64,000 nucleotides of DNA from JAWKOK01 sp963698255 (GTDB lineage: Bacteria > Chloroflexota > Anaerolineae > Caldilineales > Caldilineaceae), in NCBI GenBank assembly GCA_963698255.1, contig CAVOQD010000032.1, positions 1 to 64,000 of the forward strand. The letters run 5' to 3'. Under the pieces are notes generated by a model that had not been told where the DNA came from, made no database searches, and worked only from the letters and a program-made list of their open reading frames with translations. How positions within the stretch are numbered: the stretch's first letter is position 1; every line of letters starts with the position of its first letter. Made by a program: the position numbers and the translations under genes. This document shows, in pieces, positions 9,238 to 18,435 of the stretch.

Positions 9238-9344
9238 CGGTTATCACTGAATGAGTCCGACATCTTCGGCACACTCCCTGCACGAGTGTCGAGATTGTAT
9301 GCTGTTGATCGGCGCATGGCGCAAACTGAGCCCGACTGGCCTTC

Positions 9345-9386
9345 CCCTGTTCTCGCCGCTGGATCGGCGCGACAGGGGATTTTTTT
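9345..9386 (+). terminator. Rho-independent terminator
   Basis: A stem with CCCCTGT on the left and ACAGGGG on the right encloses an inner GCCG/CGGC pairing and is followed by a run of seven T residues (about 9380-9386). It lies after the zinc-ribbon gene and just before mutY. Confidence 0.7.
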
Positions 9387-9396
9387 CTGAGTACGC

Positions 9397-10584
9397 ATGC
9401 CTTCATCTTTTCACAAGCTAGAATCTGACAATCGCACAAATTCGGAAGCGAACGCCCTCGCTTTTTCTGAGATAGCCGGGCTGCTGGTTGCCTGGCACGA
9501 TCTGCATCAACGCCTGCTGCCCTGGCGCGATCAGGCCGCCGGAGCGCGCAATCCGTACGCAGTCTGGATCAGCGAGATCATGGCGCAGCAGACGCGTCTG
9601 GAGACGGTGGTCGACTACTTCGTCCGTTGGATGGAGCGGTATCCAACGGTTGAAGCCCTGGCCGCGGCCGATCAGCAGGACGTTCTCAAGCAGTGGGAAG
9701 GCTTGGGGTACTATGCCCGGGCCCGCAATCTGCACAAAGCGGCGGGCATCATCGTCGAACAACACGGCGGTATCGTCCCGGACGATCGGAAATCTTTGCT
9801 GGCGCTGCCGGGCATCGGCGAATACACGGTCGGCGCCATACTGAGCCTCGCCTTCAACCAGCCCGAGCCAATTCTCGACGGCAACGTCAAACGCGTGCTC
9901 GCACGCCTGGGCGATGTGGATACCCCCATCGGCGACACGACGACACTGAAGCGTCTCTGGTCGATGGCGCGCCGTCTGGTTGAATCGACAGCGGCAGGCA
10001 CGGCCGGTTCATGCAATGAAGCAATGATGGAATTGGGTGCGACAATCTGCACGCCGACCAGTCCCCGCTGTCTGATCTGCCCGCTGGCCAGCCACTGCCG
10101 GGCATTGCAAAACGGTACGCATCTGGAGCGTCCGGTCAAGCGGCCCCGCAAGAAGACACCCCACTACGACGTGGCAGCGGGCGTCATCTGGCAGGATCTG
10201 CCGTATAGATCGCCGCTTCTGATTGCCCAGCGTTTGCAGGATGGCATGTTGGGCGGGATGTGGGAATTTCCAGGCGGCAAGCTGGAATCGGACGACGAAG
10301 ATTTGCGCGTCTGCCTGCGCAGGGAGATCGACGAAGAATTGGCCATGGACATTGAAGTCGGCGACTTCCTGACGTCGGTTGATCATGCGTTCACCCATTT
10401 TCGCATCACGCTGCATGCCTTTCACGCACGCCATGTCAACCGGACGCCACAGGCCATCGATTGCGCGGATTGGCGATGGGTGGAGTTGGACGGTCTGGAC
10501 GAGTTCCCATTCGGCGTTGCAGATCGACAGATCATCGAGACATTGCGCAACGGCAATGGTGTAAAAAATGGCAAGATCAAGTAA
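9397..10584 (+). CDS. mutY: A/G-specific adenine DNA glycosylase
   Basis: The 395-residue protein removes adenine mispaired with 8-oxoguanine. The helix-hairpin-helix GPD glycosylase domain carries the catalytic Glu60 (ISEIMAQQT) and Asp161 (ILDGNVKRVL). The 4Fe-4S cluster ligands follow as C218-X6-C225-X2-C228-X5-C234. The C-terminal NUDIX-like 8-oxoG recognition domain begins near residue 255 (MWEFPGGKLE, REIDEEL). All key residues are present and the length is usual. The first 20 residues are extra, so a later start is possible. Confidence 0.93.
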   Translation: MPSSFHKLESDNRTNSEANALAFSEIAGLLVAWHDLHQRLLPWRDQAAGARNPYAVWISEIMAQQTRLETVVDYFVRWMERYPTVEALAAADQQDVLKQWEGLGYYARARNLHKAAGIIVEQHGGIVPDDRKSLLALPGIGEYTVGAILSLAFNQPEPILDGNVKRVLARLGDVDTPIGDTTTLKRLWSMARRLVESTAAGTAGSCNEAMMELGATICTPTSPRCLICPLASHCRALQNGTHLERPVKRPRKKTPHYDVAAGVIWQDLPYRSPLLIAQRLQDGMLGGMWEFPGGKLESDDEDLRVCLRREIDEELAMDIEVGDFLTSVDHAFTHFRITLHAFHARHVNRTPQAIDCADWRWVELDGLDEFPFGVADRQIIETLRNGNGVKNGKIK

Positions 10585-10641
10585 TATTGTGAAACAAAAA
10601 ACACCGGCCCACATTTGTCGATATCGTTAGGATCGGGTTGA

Positions 10642-11274
10642 ATGCCCATGAAGAATCAAAATTCCGCAGACGTAATTGAGTCAGCCCAAAAGTCCAAGGC
10701 GAATCTGCCCAGGCGTTCAGTCTGGTTGGGGATTACGCTCCTTGTGTCCATTCTTGCCCTGGCATTTGCCGCCGCACCGTTGCTTGCCCAAGAGGGCGAT
10801 GCAACTTCGGCGTCCGAGACATCGGTTGATCCGTCCACCATTAGCGCTGACCAGGTCAACCTGATTGCGCGTGAACTCTGGTGCCCGCTCTGTTCCGGCG
10901 TGCGATTGGATGCCTGTGAGCTGAAAGCCTGCGATCAGATGAAAGACGAGATCGCCATCAAGCTGGCGGCCGGCGATGGTCTGCCCGAGATCAGAGCCTA
11001 CTTCATCGATCAATACGGGCCGCAGGTGCTGGGTGAACCGCCGCGTGAGGGTTTTAACCTTTTGGCTTGGGTGTTGCCGATTCTCGTCATGATTGGGGGC
11101 GGTGTCTTCCTGGTCACACGCGGACGTAAGATTTTCCGCAGCGACGGTCCCACAGAGACCGCTGCTGCGTCCGGCGTCGCAAACGGCGCTGGCAACGAGC
11201 AGGCCGCAACGGAAACGCCACCGGAAGACCCGTACGCCAGTCAACTTGAGGAAGAGTTGAAACAGTATGACTGA
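10642..11274 (+). CDS. ccmH: Cytochrome c-type biogenesis protein CcmH-like
   Basis: The 210-residue protein has an N-terminal membrane anchor (about residues 28-48), then a periplasmic-type domain with the redox pair WCPLC (Cys81, Cys84), and a second membrane helix at about 138-159. CcmH reduces apocytochrome disulfides or presents apocytochrome to the haem ligase CcmF. The usual LRCxxC motif is replaced by LWCPLC, and two further cysteines follow at about 92 and 97. The gene overlaps the next one (ccmG-like) by 8 bases, so they form an operon with ccmF. Confidence 0.85.
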   Translation: MPMKNQNSADVIESAQKSKANLPRRSVWLGITLLVSILALAFAAAPLLAQEGDATSASETSVDPSTISADQVNLIARELWCPLCSGVRLDACELKACDQMKDEIAIKLAAGDGLPEIRAYFIDQYGPQVLGEPPREGFNLLAWVLPILVMIGGGVFLVTRGRKIFRSDGPTETAAASGVANGAGNEQAATETPPEDPYASQLEEELKQYD

Positions 11275-11899
11275 GAAAGAAACACTGGACGCCCGACCGG
11301 AAACCCAATCAGAGCCTCCTGTTCCCGAGAGTGCGCCATCGAACGATGGCCCCGATGCACTGGAGGCGGCCAAGCTCCAACGACGAACCAAGTTGTGGCG
11401 GCTCTTTTTCATCGCCGTGCTCGTGGTCTTCGTCTGGTTTCTGGCCGTCGGCTTGATCCGCACCACCGTCTCTGAACAGCGCGCCAGCGGCGAAGCGCCC
11501 ACGTTCGAGTTCACGACCTTTGAGGGCGAGACCATCAGCCTGGAAGACCTGGCCGGCAAAGGCGTCGTGCTCAATTTCTGGGCCAGTTGGTGCGAGCCTT
11601 GCCGGGCTGAGGCCGCGCTGCTCGAATCCACCTGGCGGCGCGAGGCCGGCGGCGACATCATGTTCCTGGGCCTCGATTATCTGGATCAGGAACATGCAGC
11701 GCTTGAATATCTGGCTGAGTTCGATATTACCTATCCAAACGGACCGGACAAGCAGAGCGCAGCGGCCCGCACCTACGGCATCAAAGGCGTACCGGAAACA
11801 TTTTTCATCGGCCCGGACGGACAGATCGTGAGCCAGGTCATCGGCCCGATCGTGAGCCAGGCCGATCTTGATCGTCGATTGGATGAGATTCGTCCTTAG
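11267..11899 (+). CDS. ccmG: Thioredoxin-like CcmG/ResA family protein
   Basis: The 210-residue protein has an acidic/Pro-rich cytoplasmic leader of about 40 residues, one membrane helix (about 44-65) and an exported thioredoxin fold. The active site is WCEPC (108-112) and the cis-proline motif is GVPETFF (about 174-180), typical of CcmG/DsbE and ResA. It would keep the haem-binding cysteines of apocytochrome c reduced outside the membrane. It starts inside ccmH and is followed 11 bases later by ccmF. Confidence 0.85.
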   Translation: MTEKETLDARPETQSEPPVPESAPSNDGPDALEAAKLQRRTKLWRLFFIAVLVVFVWFLAVGLIRTTVSEQRASGEAPTFEFTTFEGETISLEDLAGKGVVLNFWASWCEPCRAEAALLESTWRREAGGDIMFLGLDYLDQEHAALEYLAEFDITYPNGPDKQSAAARTYGIKGVPETFFIGPDGQIVSQVIGPIVSQADLDRRLDEIRP

Positions 11900-11910
11900 G
11901 AGATTGTTTC

Positions 11911-13899
11911 ATGATATTCAACATAGGTTATCTGATCCTTGTCATTGCACTGGTGGTGGCCCTATTCGGCGTGGTGGTCGGCTACTGGGGCGGCTACCGC
12001 CGGCAGTCCAACTACGCCGCGGCCAGCTTCCACGCGGTCTATGCCGTGGCCGCGCTGGTTACGGCGGCGTCCGTGATTTTATGGTACGGTCTGCTGACGG
12101 ATAAATTTCAGCTCTCCTATGTCTGGAATCATTCGGAGCGAGCGCTCCCTGTCTTCTATAAATTCGCCGCTCTCTGGGGCGGCCAATCGGGCAGCCTGCT
12201 CTTCTGGGCCCTGATTCTCAGCATTTACAGCATGGTCGTCGCTCTGTCGTTTCGGCGAAAGCTGCCCACGCAGATGCCCTTCGTCAACGGGACGATGTTG
12301 GCCACCTCGGTCTTTTTTCTGGTCCTGATGGTCTTCGCCACCAATCCCTTCGAACTCTTTGGCTTCGCGCCGCCGGACGGCCAGGGACTCAACCCGTTGT
12401 TGCAGAATTACTGGATGGTCATCCATCCGGTCATGCTCTATCTCGGCTACGTTGGGCTGGCCGTGCCCTTTGCATTCGCCGTGGCCGCGCTGATGAGCAA
12501 GCAACTGGGCAACCAGTGGGTGCGCACGGTGCGCCGCTGGACGCTCATCCCCTGGATGTTTCTTGGCGCAGGCATCCTGATGGGCAGTCAGTGGGCCTAT
12601 ATGGAACTGGGTTGGGGCGGCTACTGGGCCTGGGATCCGGTTGAGAATGCCAGCTTTCTGCCCTGGCTGACGGCGACGGCTTTCCTGCACAGCATCGTGA
12701 TCCAGGATCGCCGCGGTATGCTCAAAGTCTGGAATATGGTGCTCATCTTCGCTACCTACTTCCTGGTCATTCTCGGCACGTTCACCACCCGCAGCGGAAT
12801 CCTGGAAAGCGTGCACAGCTTTGCACGCAGCAACATCGGCCCCTTCTTCCTGGGCTTCCTGGTGATCATGGCCTTCAGTTTCCTCTGGCTGCTCTTTGAT
12901 CGCCTGCCGCTTCTGAAAAGCGAGAACGAAATTGACTCGGTGGTATCCCGGGAGGCTGCCTTCCTGGCCAACAACTGGCTCTTCACCGGCATCACCTTTG
13001 CCACGCTCTGGGGCACCTTCTTCCCCATGTTCAGCGAAATCGTGACCGGCCAGCGTATCAGCGTGGCCGCTCCGTGGTTCAACAAGGTCAACGGTCCGCT
13101 CTTTCTCATGTTGCTGTTCTTGATGGGTGTCGGACCGTTGCTGGGTTGGCGGCGCACAAGCGTCTCTGTACTGCGCAAGCAGTTCACCTGGCCCTTGGTC
13201 GCTACGCTGGGGTTTGGCGTTGTCTTTTCGTTCTTCAGCCAGAGCATCTATCCGATCATCGGCCTCTCGCTCTGCGTCTTTGTGGTCGCGACGATCATCC
13301 AGGAATATGTACGCGGCATTATGGCGCGACGATCCATCACCGGTGAGAATCCATTTTCGGCTGCCGGTCAGTTGATTCGCCGCAACGGACAGCGCTACGG
13401 CGGCTATATCGTGCATTTGGCCATCGTCATGATCGGCGTCGCCATCATCGGCAACGAGTTCTATCTGTCGACCACCGATGTGACGCTGGGTGAGGGCGAA
13501 CAGGCGGAACTTGCCGGCTACACCTTCATCTATAATGGTCTCAATGTCGACCGTCAGACAAACCTGACCGAGTATGCAGCCTACATGTCCGTCGTCGAGA
13601 CGGATAGCGGCAAGGTCATCGGGACGGTGAAGCCGAGACGCAACATCTATGACAAGACGCCCGACATGCCGACCAGCGAGGTCGGGCTGCGCATGCGTGC
13701 TTCTGAGGACATCTACGTGGTATTGAACGGCTGGGATCAGACCACAGCCACGTTCAGCATCTTCGTCAACCCGCTGACGGTCTGGATGTGGATCGGCGGC
13801 GTGGTGATGATATTCGGCACGCTGATCGCCATGTGGCCGGCCCCCAAACGACGGGAGTCGACAGTCGCCGCGCCGTCCGGCGTGGGCGTCAGTGCGTAG
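11911..13899 (+). CDS. ccmF: Cytochrome c haem lyase CcmF
   Basis: The 662-residue polytopic membrane protein carries the haem-handling signature WGGYWAWDPVEN (about residues 235-246). Conserved histidines lie in IHPVMLYLGYVG and in VHSFARSN, and a C-terminal periplasmic domain is followed by a last helix. CcmF attaches haem to apocytochrome c with CcmH. It starts right after the ccmG stop with an AGGAG ribosome site. CcmABCD and CcmE are not in this window. Confidence 0.93.
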   Translation: MIFNIGYLILVIALVVALFGVVVGYWGGYRRQSNYAAASFHAVYAVAALVTAASVILWYGLLTDKFQLSYVWNHSERALPVFYKFAALWGGQSGSLLFWALILSIYSMVVALSFRRKLPTQMPFVNGTMLATSVFFLVLMVFATNPFELFGFAPPDGQGLNPLLQNYWMVIHPVMLYLGYVGLAVPFAFAVAALMSKQLGNQWVRTVRRWTLIPWMFLGAGILMGSQWAYMELGWGGYWAWDPVENASFLPWLTATAFLHSIVIQDRRGMLKVWNMVLIFATYFLVILGTFTTRSGILESVHSFARSNIGPFFLGFLVIMAFSFLWLLFDRLPLLKSENEIDSVVSREAAFLANNWLFTGITFATLWGTFFPMFSEIVTGQRISVAAPWFNKVNGPLFLMLLFLMGVGPLLGWRRTSVSVLRKQFTWPLVATLGFGVVFSFFSQSIYPIIGLSLCVFVVATIIQEYVRGIMARRSITGENPFSAAGQLIRRNGQRYGGYIVHLAIVMIGVAIIGNEFYLSTTDVTLGEGEQAELAGYTFIYNGLNVDRQTNLTEYAAYMSVVETDSGKVIGTVKPRRNIYDKTPDMPTSEVGLRMRASEDIYVVLNGWDQTTATFSIFVNPLTVWMWIGGVVMIFGTLIAMWPAPKRRESTVAAPSGVGVSA

Positions 13900-13911
13900 A
13901 AACAAAAGATT

Positions 13912-14147
13912 GCCACAGATGGCCACAGATAAACACCTGATATTCACAGATATCTTCCGGCAAAGTGTGGGGCCAGCGTGACCACGAAACTATCTGTGTC
14001 CTATCTGTACAAAATCTGTGTGAATCTTTGGCAGAAATCAGTTCTTGCAGTGGAGTCACAGATGAATAAAGATGGTTTCCGGGTGATATCTGTGCCGTCT
14101 GGAAACGCTTCAGAATCATCCGTGTCAATCTGTGTCCATCTGTGGCA
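13912..14147. repeat. Intergenic palindrome cluster, CACAGAT family (copies 2-3)
   Basis: The outer arms are GCCACAGATGGCCACAGAT on the left and ATCTGTGTCCATCTGTGGC on the right. Inner copies of CACAGAT and ATCTGTG suggest two adjoining palindromes. The element fills the 290 bp between ccmF and the next gene. I see no other feature in this gap. Confidence 0.65.
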
Positions 14148-14189
14148 AAGCCCTTCCACTGGTGACACGCTAGAAATGGACAAACGATT

Positions 14190-14702
14190 GTGGTAGTGAT
14201 CTCTCTAATACTTGTCTCGATCATCGCTGTGCTGGCGTTCATCTATGTGGCCGAACCGCTGCGTAAGCCGTCGACAACGCTGCGCGCGGACGAGGACGAC
14301 GAATTGGTCGATCTGATTCAGCGCAAGGACGTGGTGCTGCGCAATATCAAAGAGGTCGAATTCGACTACCACACGGGGAAGTTGAGCGAGGCTGACTACG
14401 AGGCCTACAACCAGCGCATGCGCCAGCAGGCCATTGGCCTGATCCGCCAGATCGAGAAACGCTCGCCCGAGGTGGCCGGTCTCGATGCTGAGATGGAGAC
14501 GTTGATCGCCTCTCGTCGCAAGACCAAGACGGCAGTTGCGTCCTCCGTCAACGGTACTCCGCCCGCCCCGGCCAAGTCGGCGGCTGCAGCGACGGTGAAA
14601 GAGACCGACGTCATCTTCTGCCACGAGTGCGGCGCCAAGGCCAAGACCAGCGACAAGTTCTGCGCCCAATGTGGTACGGCCTTGCGCGTCGAAACTGCAT
14701 AG
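14190..14702 (+). CDS. Membrane-anchored coiled-coil zinc-ribbon protein
   Basis: The 170-residue protein starts at GTG with a membrane helix (residues 2-20). A charged helical region with coiled-coil character follows (about 35-110), then an Ala/Pro linker and a C-terminal double-CxxC zinc ribbon (CHECGAK...CAQCG). The helix-plus-coil part is reminiscent of the membrane half of CcmI, and the position at the end of a ccm operon fits such a role. The zinc ribbon is not part of classical CcmI. Function is therefore a guess. Confidence 0.6.
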   Translation: MVVISLILVSIIAVLAFIYVAEPLRKPSTTLRADEDDELVDLIQRKDVVLRNIKEVEFDYHTGKLSEADYEAYNQRMRQQAIGLIRQIEKRSPEVAGLDAEMETLIASRRKTKTAVASSVNGTPPAPAKSAAAATVKETDVIFCHECGAKAKTSDKFCAQCGTALRVETA

Positions 14703-14707
14703 TCTTC

Positions 14708-14767
14708 AGGTTTGAGTCATGGTCGTCCCCGGCGGTGCACCGCCGGGGACGACCATGACTCAAACCT
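14708..14767. terminator. 60 bp perfect palindrome between convergent genes
   Basis: Arms 14708-14737 and 14738-14767 are perfectly complementary with no spacer. The GC-rich centre reads CCCCGGCGGTGCACCGCCGG. It sits between the stop of the ccm operon's last gene (14702) and the stop of tupA (14772), so a bidirectional terminator is likely, although no long T run follows. Confidence 0.75.
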
Positions 14768-14771
14768 TCTA

Positions 14772-15656
14772 CTACTGATTGTTCCACGCCTCTGAGTCCG
14801 GCGTGAAGAGCGGCGCACCGAACTCCTCCACACCAAATTCAGCGATCAATTCCTGGGTCGGCACAGAGACCAGCCAGTCGATGTAGGCTGTCGCCAGCTC
14901 GGCGTTGATCTCCTCACTCTTGCTCGGATCCACGGCGATCACGCCGTAGGGATTGAAGAGCACCGGATCGCCTTCCATCACAATGCCCAGGTCGATGCCT
15001 TCGAGCGTGCGTGCCAGATAGGTGGCTCGGTCACTCAACGTGTATGCCTGCTGCTCGTCGGCCATGGTCAGCACAGCGCCCATGCCCTGCCCGGCGGCCT
15101 GATACCAGTCGCCGGCCGGTTCGATGCCGGCCCCGGCCCAGAGTTCCTTCTCCTTGGTGTGGGTGCCGGAGTCATCGCCGCGAGAGACGAAGATGGCTTC
15201 GGCATCGGCAATGCGCTTGCATCGCTTCGGCCGCGCTCTCGCTGCCCATCACGCCGGCCGGATCGTCGGCCGGGCCAAGGATGACGAAGTCGTTGTACAT
15301 GACATCCTCGCGACGTACGCCGTGACCGGCGTCCATGAAGGCGTCTTCTTTGGCGCGGGCATGAACCAGCAACACGTCAGCGTTGCCGTCCTCGCCCAGC
15401 TTGAGCGCCTGGCCCGTGCCCACTGCGATGACCTCGACCGTGGCGCCGGTCTGCGCCTCGAAGTCGGGCAGAATGACGGCCAGCAGGCCCGAGTTTTCAG
15501 TGCTGGTCGTGGTGGCCAGAATGAGGGTCTGGCCGGCGAAGCCTGCTTCATCGGCGCTTCATCCACAGGCGCTTCAGCCGCCGGTTGGAGCGGCTGGCAG
15601 GCCGTGACTGTTGCCAGGATGAGCAACAGGCCGATAATTAAGTAGATCTTACGCAT
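14772..15656 (-). CDS. tupA: Tungstate ABC transporter substrate-binding protein (frameshifted)
   Basis: The pieces together give a lipoprotein of usual TupA length. The signal peptide ends in the lipobox VTACQ, followed by LILATTTSTENSG and GDDSGTHTKEK, the oxyanion-binding motifs of TupA/WtpA-like proteins, and a C-terminal lobe ending at 14772. Similarity changes frame twice, near 15560 and near 15222. These could be sequencing indels or real inactivation. The protein would capture tungstate outside the cell for TupB-TupC. Unlike most tup operons, tupA lies last, after tupB and tupC. Confidence 0.8.
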
Positions 15657-15702
15657 TTGGAACCTTCCTTCATATTTGGGTTGAATATGGTAAAACTCTG
15701 AA

Positions 15703-16434
15703 TCAATAGATCATCTCTCCGTTCACGAATGCACGCGTGCGCGGGTCGGACGGCGACTCGAAGAACGCCTCCACATCGTTGACCTCGACAATCCGGCCGT
15801 CGAGCAAAAAGGCCACGCGATGGGCCAGCCGGCGGGCCTGAAAGACGTTGTGGGTGACCAGCACCAGGGTTGTCTGGCTGGTCGTGTTCAGTTCGGTCAC
15901 AATCGACTCGATGAGGCTGACGTTGTACGGGTCCAGGTTGGCCGTCGGCTCGTCCAGCAGCAGCGCGTCCGGCTCCAGGATCATGGCGCGGGCCAGGGCC
16001 ACACGTTGGGCCTCGCCGCCGGAGAGCGTGCGCGCCGGCTGCTGAGCCAGCGTGTCCAGACCGACCCGTTTCAGCGTGGCGTGGATCTGCTCGTCGGCCT
16101 TGCGTTGGCCGCGCAGTTGCAGCCCGTAGGCGACGTTACTGTAGACGCTGCGTCGCAACAATGTCGGGCGCTGGAACACAGTTGTCACCCGCCGGCGATG
16201 GGCCAACGGCAAGGATTGACTGGCCGAAAAGGTCTCCCCTGCAAATTCAATGGCGCCGGATGTCGGCGTTTCCAGAAAATTGAGCAGGCGCAGCAGCGTG
16301 CTCTTGCCCGCGCCCGAAGGCCCGACCAACGCCAATACCTCGCCGCGGTAGATATCCAACTCGTCGATCTGTAGAACGCTGCGTTTGCCGTACGCCTGAG
16401 TCACGTCGCGCAACCGATAGAGAAGATCAGCCAT
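15703..16434 (-). CDS. tupC: Tungstate ABC transporter ATP-binding protein
   Basis: The 243-residue ATPase has Walker A GPSGAGKST (38-46), signature LSGGEAQRVALARAM (about 136-150), Walker B LLLDEPTANLD (about 157-167) and switch His in LVTHN. Its start overlaps the end of tupB by 8 bases. It would energise tungstate import by TupB. Substrate assignment rests on the neighbouring TupA and TupB rather than on the ATPase itself. Confidence 0.88.
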   Translation of the reverse strand: MADLLYRLRDVTQAYGKRSVLQIDELDIYRGEVLALVGPSGAGKSTLLRLLNFLETPTSGAIEFAGETFSASQSLPLAHRRRVTTVFQRPTLLRRSVYSNVAYGLQLRGQRKADEQIHATLKRVGLDTLAQQPARTLSGGEAQRVALARAMILEPDALLLDEPTANLDPYNVSLIESIVTELNTTSQTTLVLVTHNVFQARRLAHRVAFLLDGRIVEVNDVEAFFESPSDPRTRAFVNGEMIY

Positions 16435-17167
16435 CTTCGATCGTCGTCCCCTGCATGCGCAACATCACCAGATTGGTCAGGAAAGCAATCGAGAGCAGGA
16501 TGACGCCCAGGGCGATGGCCAGATCGAAGTTGCCCTTGCGCGTCTCCAGCACAATGGCTGTGGTGAGCACACGCGTCTTGCCTTCGATGTTGCCGCCCAC
16601 CAGCATGACCGCGCCCACCTCGGAGATGATGCCGCCGAAGCCGGCCACGATGGCCACGATGACGCCGACCCGCGCCTCGGTGAGGATGGCCACCGTCGTC
16701 TGCCAACTGGTCGCGCCCAGGGCCTGCACCTGCTGATAGAGCGCGTTGTCCACGCCGAGGACCGCGGCCATGGTGAAGCCGGCCACCAGCGGAAAGGCGA
16801 TGATCGTCTGGGCGAAGATCATGGCGCCCGGCGTGAAAAGCTCGGGCATCATGGGCGAGTTCAGCCCGCCCAGCGGTCCGGAGCGCGAGAGCAGAAGGTA
16901 GACAAAGAGACCCACGACCACCGGCGGAAAGCCCATCCCGGTGTAGAGCAGAGCGATGGCCGTGTGCCGACCGGTGAAGCGGCGCAAGCCCATGAACGCG
17001 CCCAGCGGCACGCCAACGATGGTGCTCAGAATGAGCGCGATGCCCGAGACCTGCAATGAAAGTACAACGATCTCGGTCAGCTCGCGGTCGACAGCCAGAA
17101 TCAATCGAAATGCCTCGGCGATGCCATTGAAAAACTCGCTAATTTTGGCCTCCCGCTTGAGTTTCAT
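16427..17167 (-). CDS. tupB: Tungstate ABC transporter permease
   Basis: The 246-residue membrane protein has about six helices and a cytoplasmic coupling-loop region (QVQALGATSWQTTVAILTEA) typical of TupB. Its N-terminus overlaps the end of the upstream PIN/PBP-like gene by 29 bases, so it is probably translated from the same transcript. With TupC and TupA it would form a high-affinity tungstate importer feeding the cofactor genes to the right. Confidence 0.88.
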   Translation of the reverse strand: MKLKREAKISEFFNGIAEAFRLILAVDRELTEIVVLSLQVSGIALILSTIVGVPLGAFMGLRRFTGRHTAIALLYTGMGFPPVVVGLFVYLLLSRSGPLGGLNSPMMPELFTPGAMIFAQTIIAFPLVAGFTMAAVLGVDNALYQQVQALGATSWQTTVAILTEARVGVIVAIVAGFGGIISEVGAVMLVGGNIEGKTRVLTTAIVLETRKGNFDLAIALGVILLSIAFLTNLVMLRMQGTTIEDG

Positions 17168-18435
17168 GGCGCTGGAGGTCTGCGCCGGCGTGGAGTTCAG
17201 CCATCACCTTGCCCATGTTCTTGGCGTCATAGCCGCCCAGTGCGTCAACTCGTCGAAGAAAGTCAGACGTGGGACGGCGCAGCAGATCGAGCAGAGGCGC
17301 GAGCAGGTCACTCTCGTAGTGCCTGGTTGGAATCGCCAGGTCGTAGCGTTCGTCAAAAAGGGGTACAAAGCCCAATCCGTGCGCCTGGGCCGCGGCCTGG
17401 ATGCCAAGACCGCAGTCAGCCTGGCCATTGGCAACAAGCGTGGCAATGGCCAGATGTGATGTCTCCTCGTGACCATATCCACGGATCTGCGCGCCCGTCG
17501 CCGACGCCTTTTTCAATGCGTGGTCCAGCAGCACCCGGGTGCCGGAACCCGGCTGCCGATTGACGAAAGTGACATCGTCGCGCAGCAGATCGGCAAGCGT
17601 CATGATCGCCTTGGGGTTGCCCGCCTGCACGATCAAGCCTTGGATGCGGTTGACAAACCCGACCAACACAACGTCCATGCCGTGAGCCGTGAGCGTTCGC
17701 TGGACGGCATCGACATTGTAGCGCCCGGTCTCTTCGTCGAGCAGGTGGGCGCCGGCCAGATGGGCCTCGCCCCGGCGCAGGGCCAGCAGACCGTTCAAGC
17801 TGCCCACATGCGCAGAGACCAGCGTCAGACCCGGATGCTCGGCGTGCAGGCTGTCGGCCAGCAGGTCCAGCGTCATGTCGTGGCTGCCGATGACGATGAT
17901 GGTGCTCGGCGTCGGTCGAGCCAATGATCGGGTTGATCGCTGAGCAAGCGGGCGAGCCGCGGGCTGAGCCTGGGCGAGTTCGAGCAGCGAGCTATCGATC
18001 TGCAAGCCGGGCGCCGGCGCGTACAACTCAGGCTGAACGGTAGCCAGCGTGGCATTGAGGTTGATGGCCTGGGCCGCAAGCAACTGGGCATGGGTGGCAG
18101 TCGGATCGCTGGTCTCCTGCCACCAGGCTGCGATCTGGCCCAAGTCGATGGGCGGCGGCGGCGTCAAAGTCGACAACCACGAGCGGCATCAGGAACTGCT
18201 CCAGCGCGCGCTGATTGCGAATCGGTTCGGAACTGCGCTGCACGCGTGTCTGCAACGCTGCCACGCTGATCGACGAGATCGCCACCTCGCCTGGGAGATA
18301 GCCGTCGAAAATCGTGGTGGGGGCGGAGTGAGCGACCCGGATCAACGCGGTACAGAATGACGTGTCAAGAAGCAGTCGAATCGGCGTTGCTGCCCGTGTG
18401 GATGGCGCACGCTCAGGGCCAGTGTTAGTTGCCAT
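17139..18435 (-). CDS. VapC-type PIN domain joined to a tungstate/molybdate PBP-like domain (frameshifted)
   Basis: Reading starts at 18435. The first part has the PIN strand IRLLLDTSFCTALI and continues to VVVDFDAAAA. One shift near 18150, in a CCC run, moves to the frame DLGQIAAWWQETSD...LLAAQAINLNATLATV...PGLQIDSSLL, the normal C-terminal half of VapC. With no stop or start codon between, the frame runs on through about 30 residues into a PBP-like domain (IIVIGSHDMTLDLLADSL ... NRQPGSGTRVLLDHALKK ... ESDLLAPLLDLL). That domain is closely similar to the C-terminus of the MoeA-PBP protein at 19693-21648. The gene follows vapB and overlaps tupB. Either this is a true PIN-PBP fusion, or a second indel has removed the boundary between two genes. 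Confidence 0.65.

Noticed and set aside
12079..13947. 622-codon open frame opposite ccmF
   Set aside because: It is an antisense shadow caused by GC-rich codon bias; ccmF has clear family motifs.
13912..14147. Repeated CACAGAT/ATCTGTG motifs resembling a CRISPR or an origin with DnaA-type boxes
   Set aside because: The motifs are arranged as inverted arms of a palindrome, not as evenly spaced direct repeats, and do not match DnaA boxes. No replication gene is nearby.
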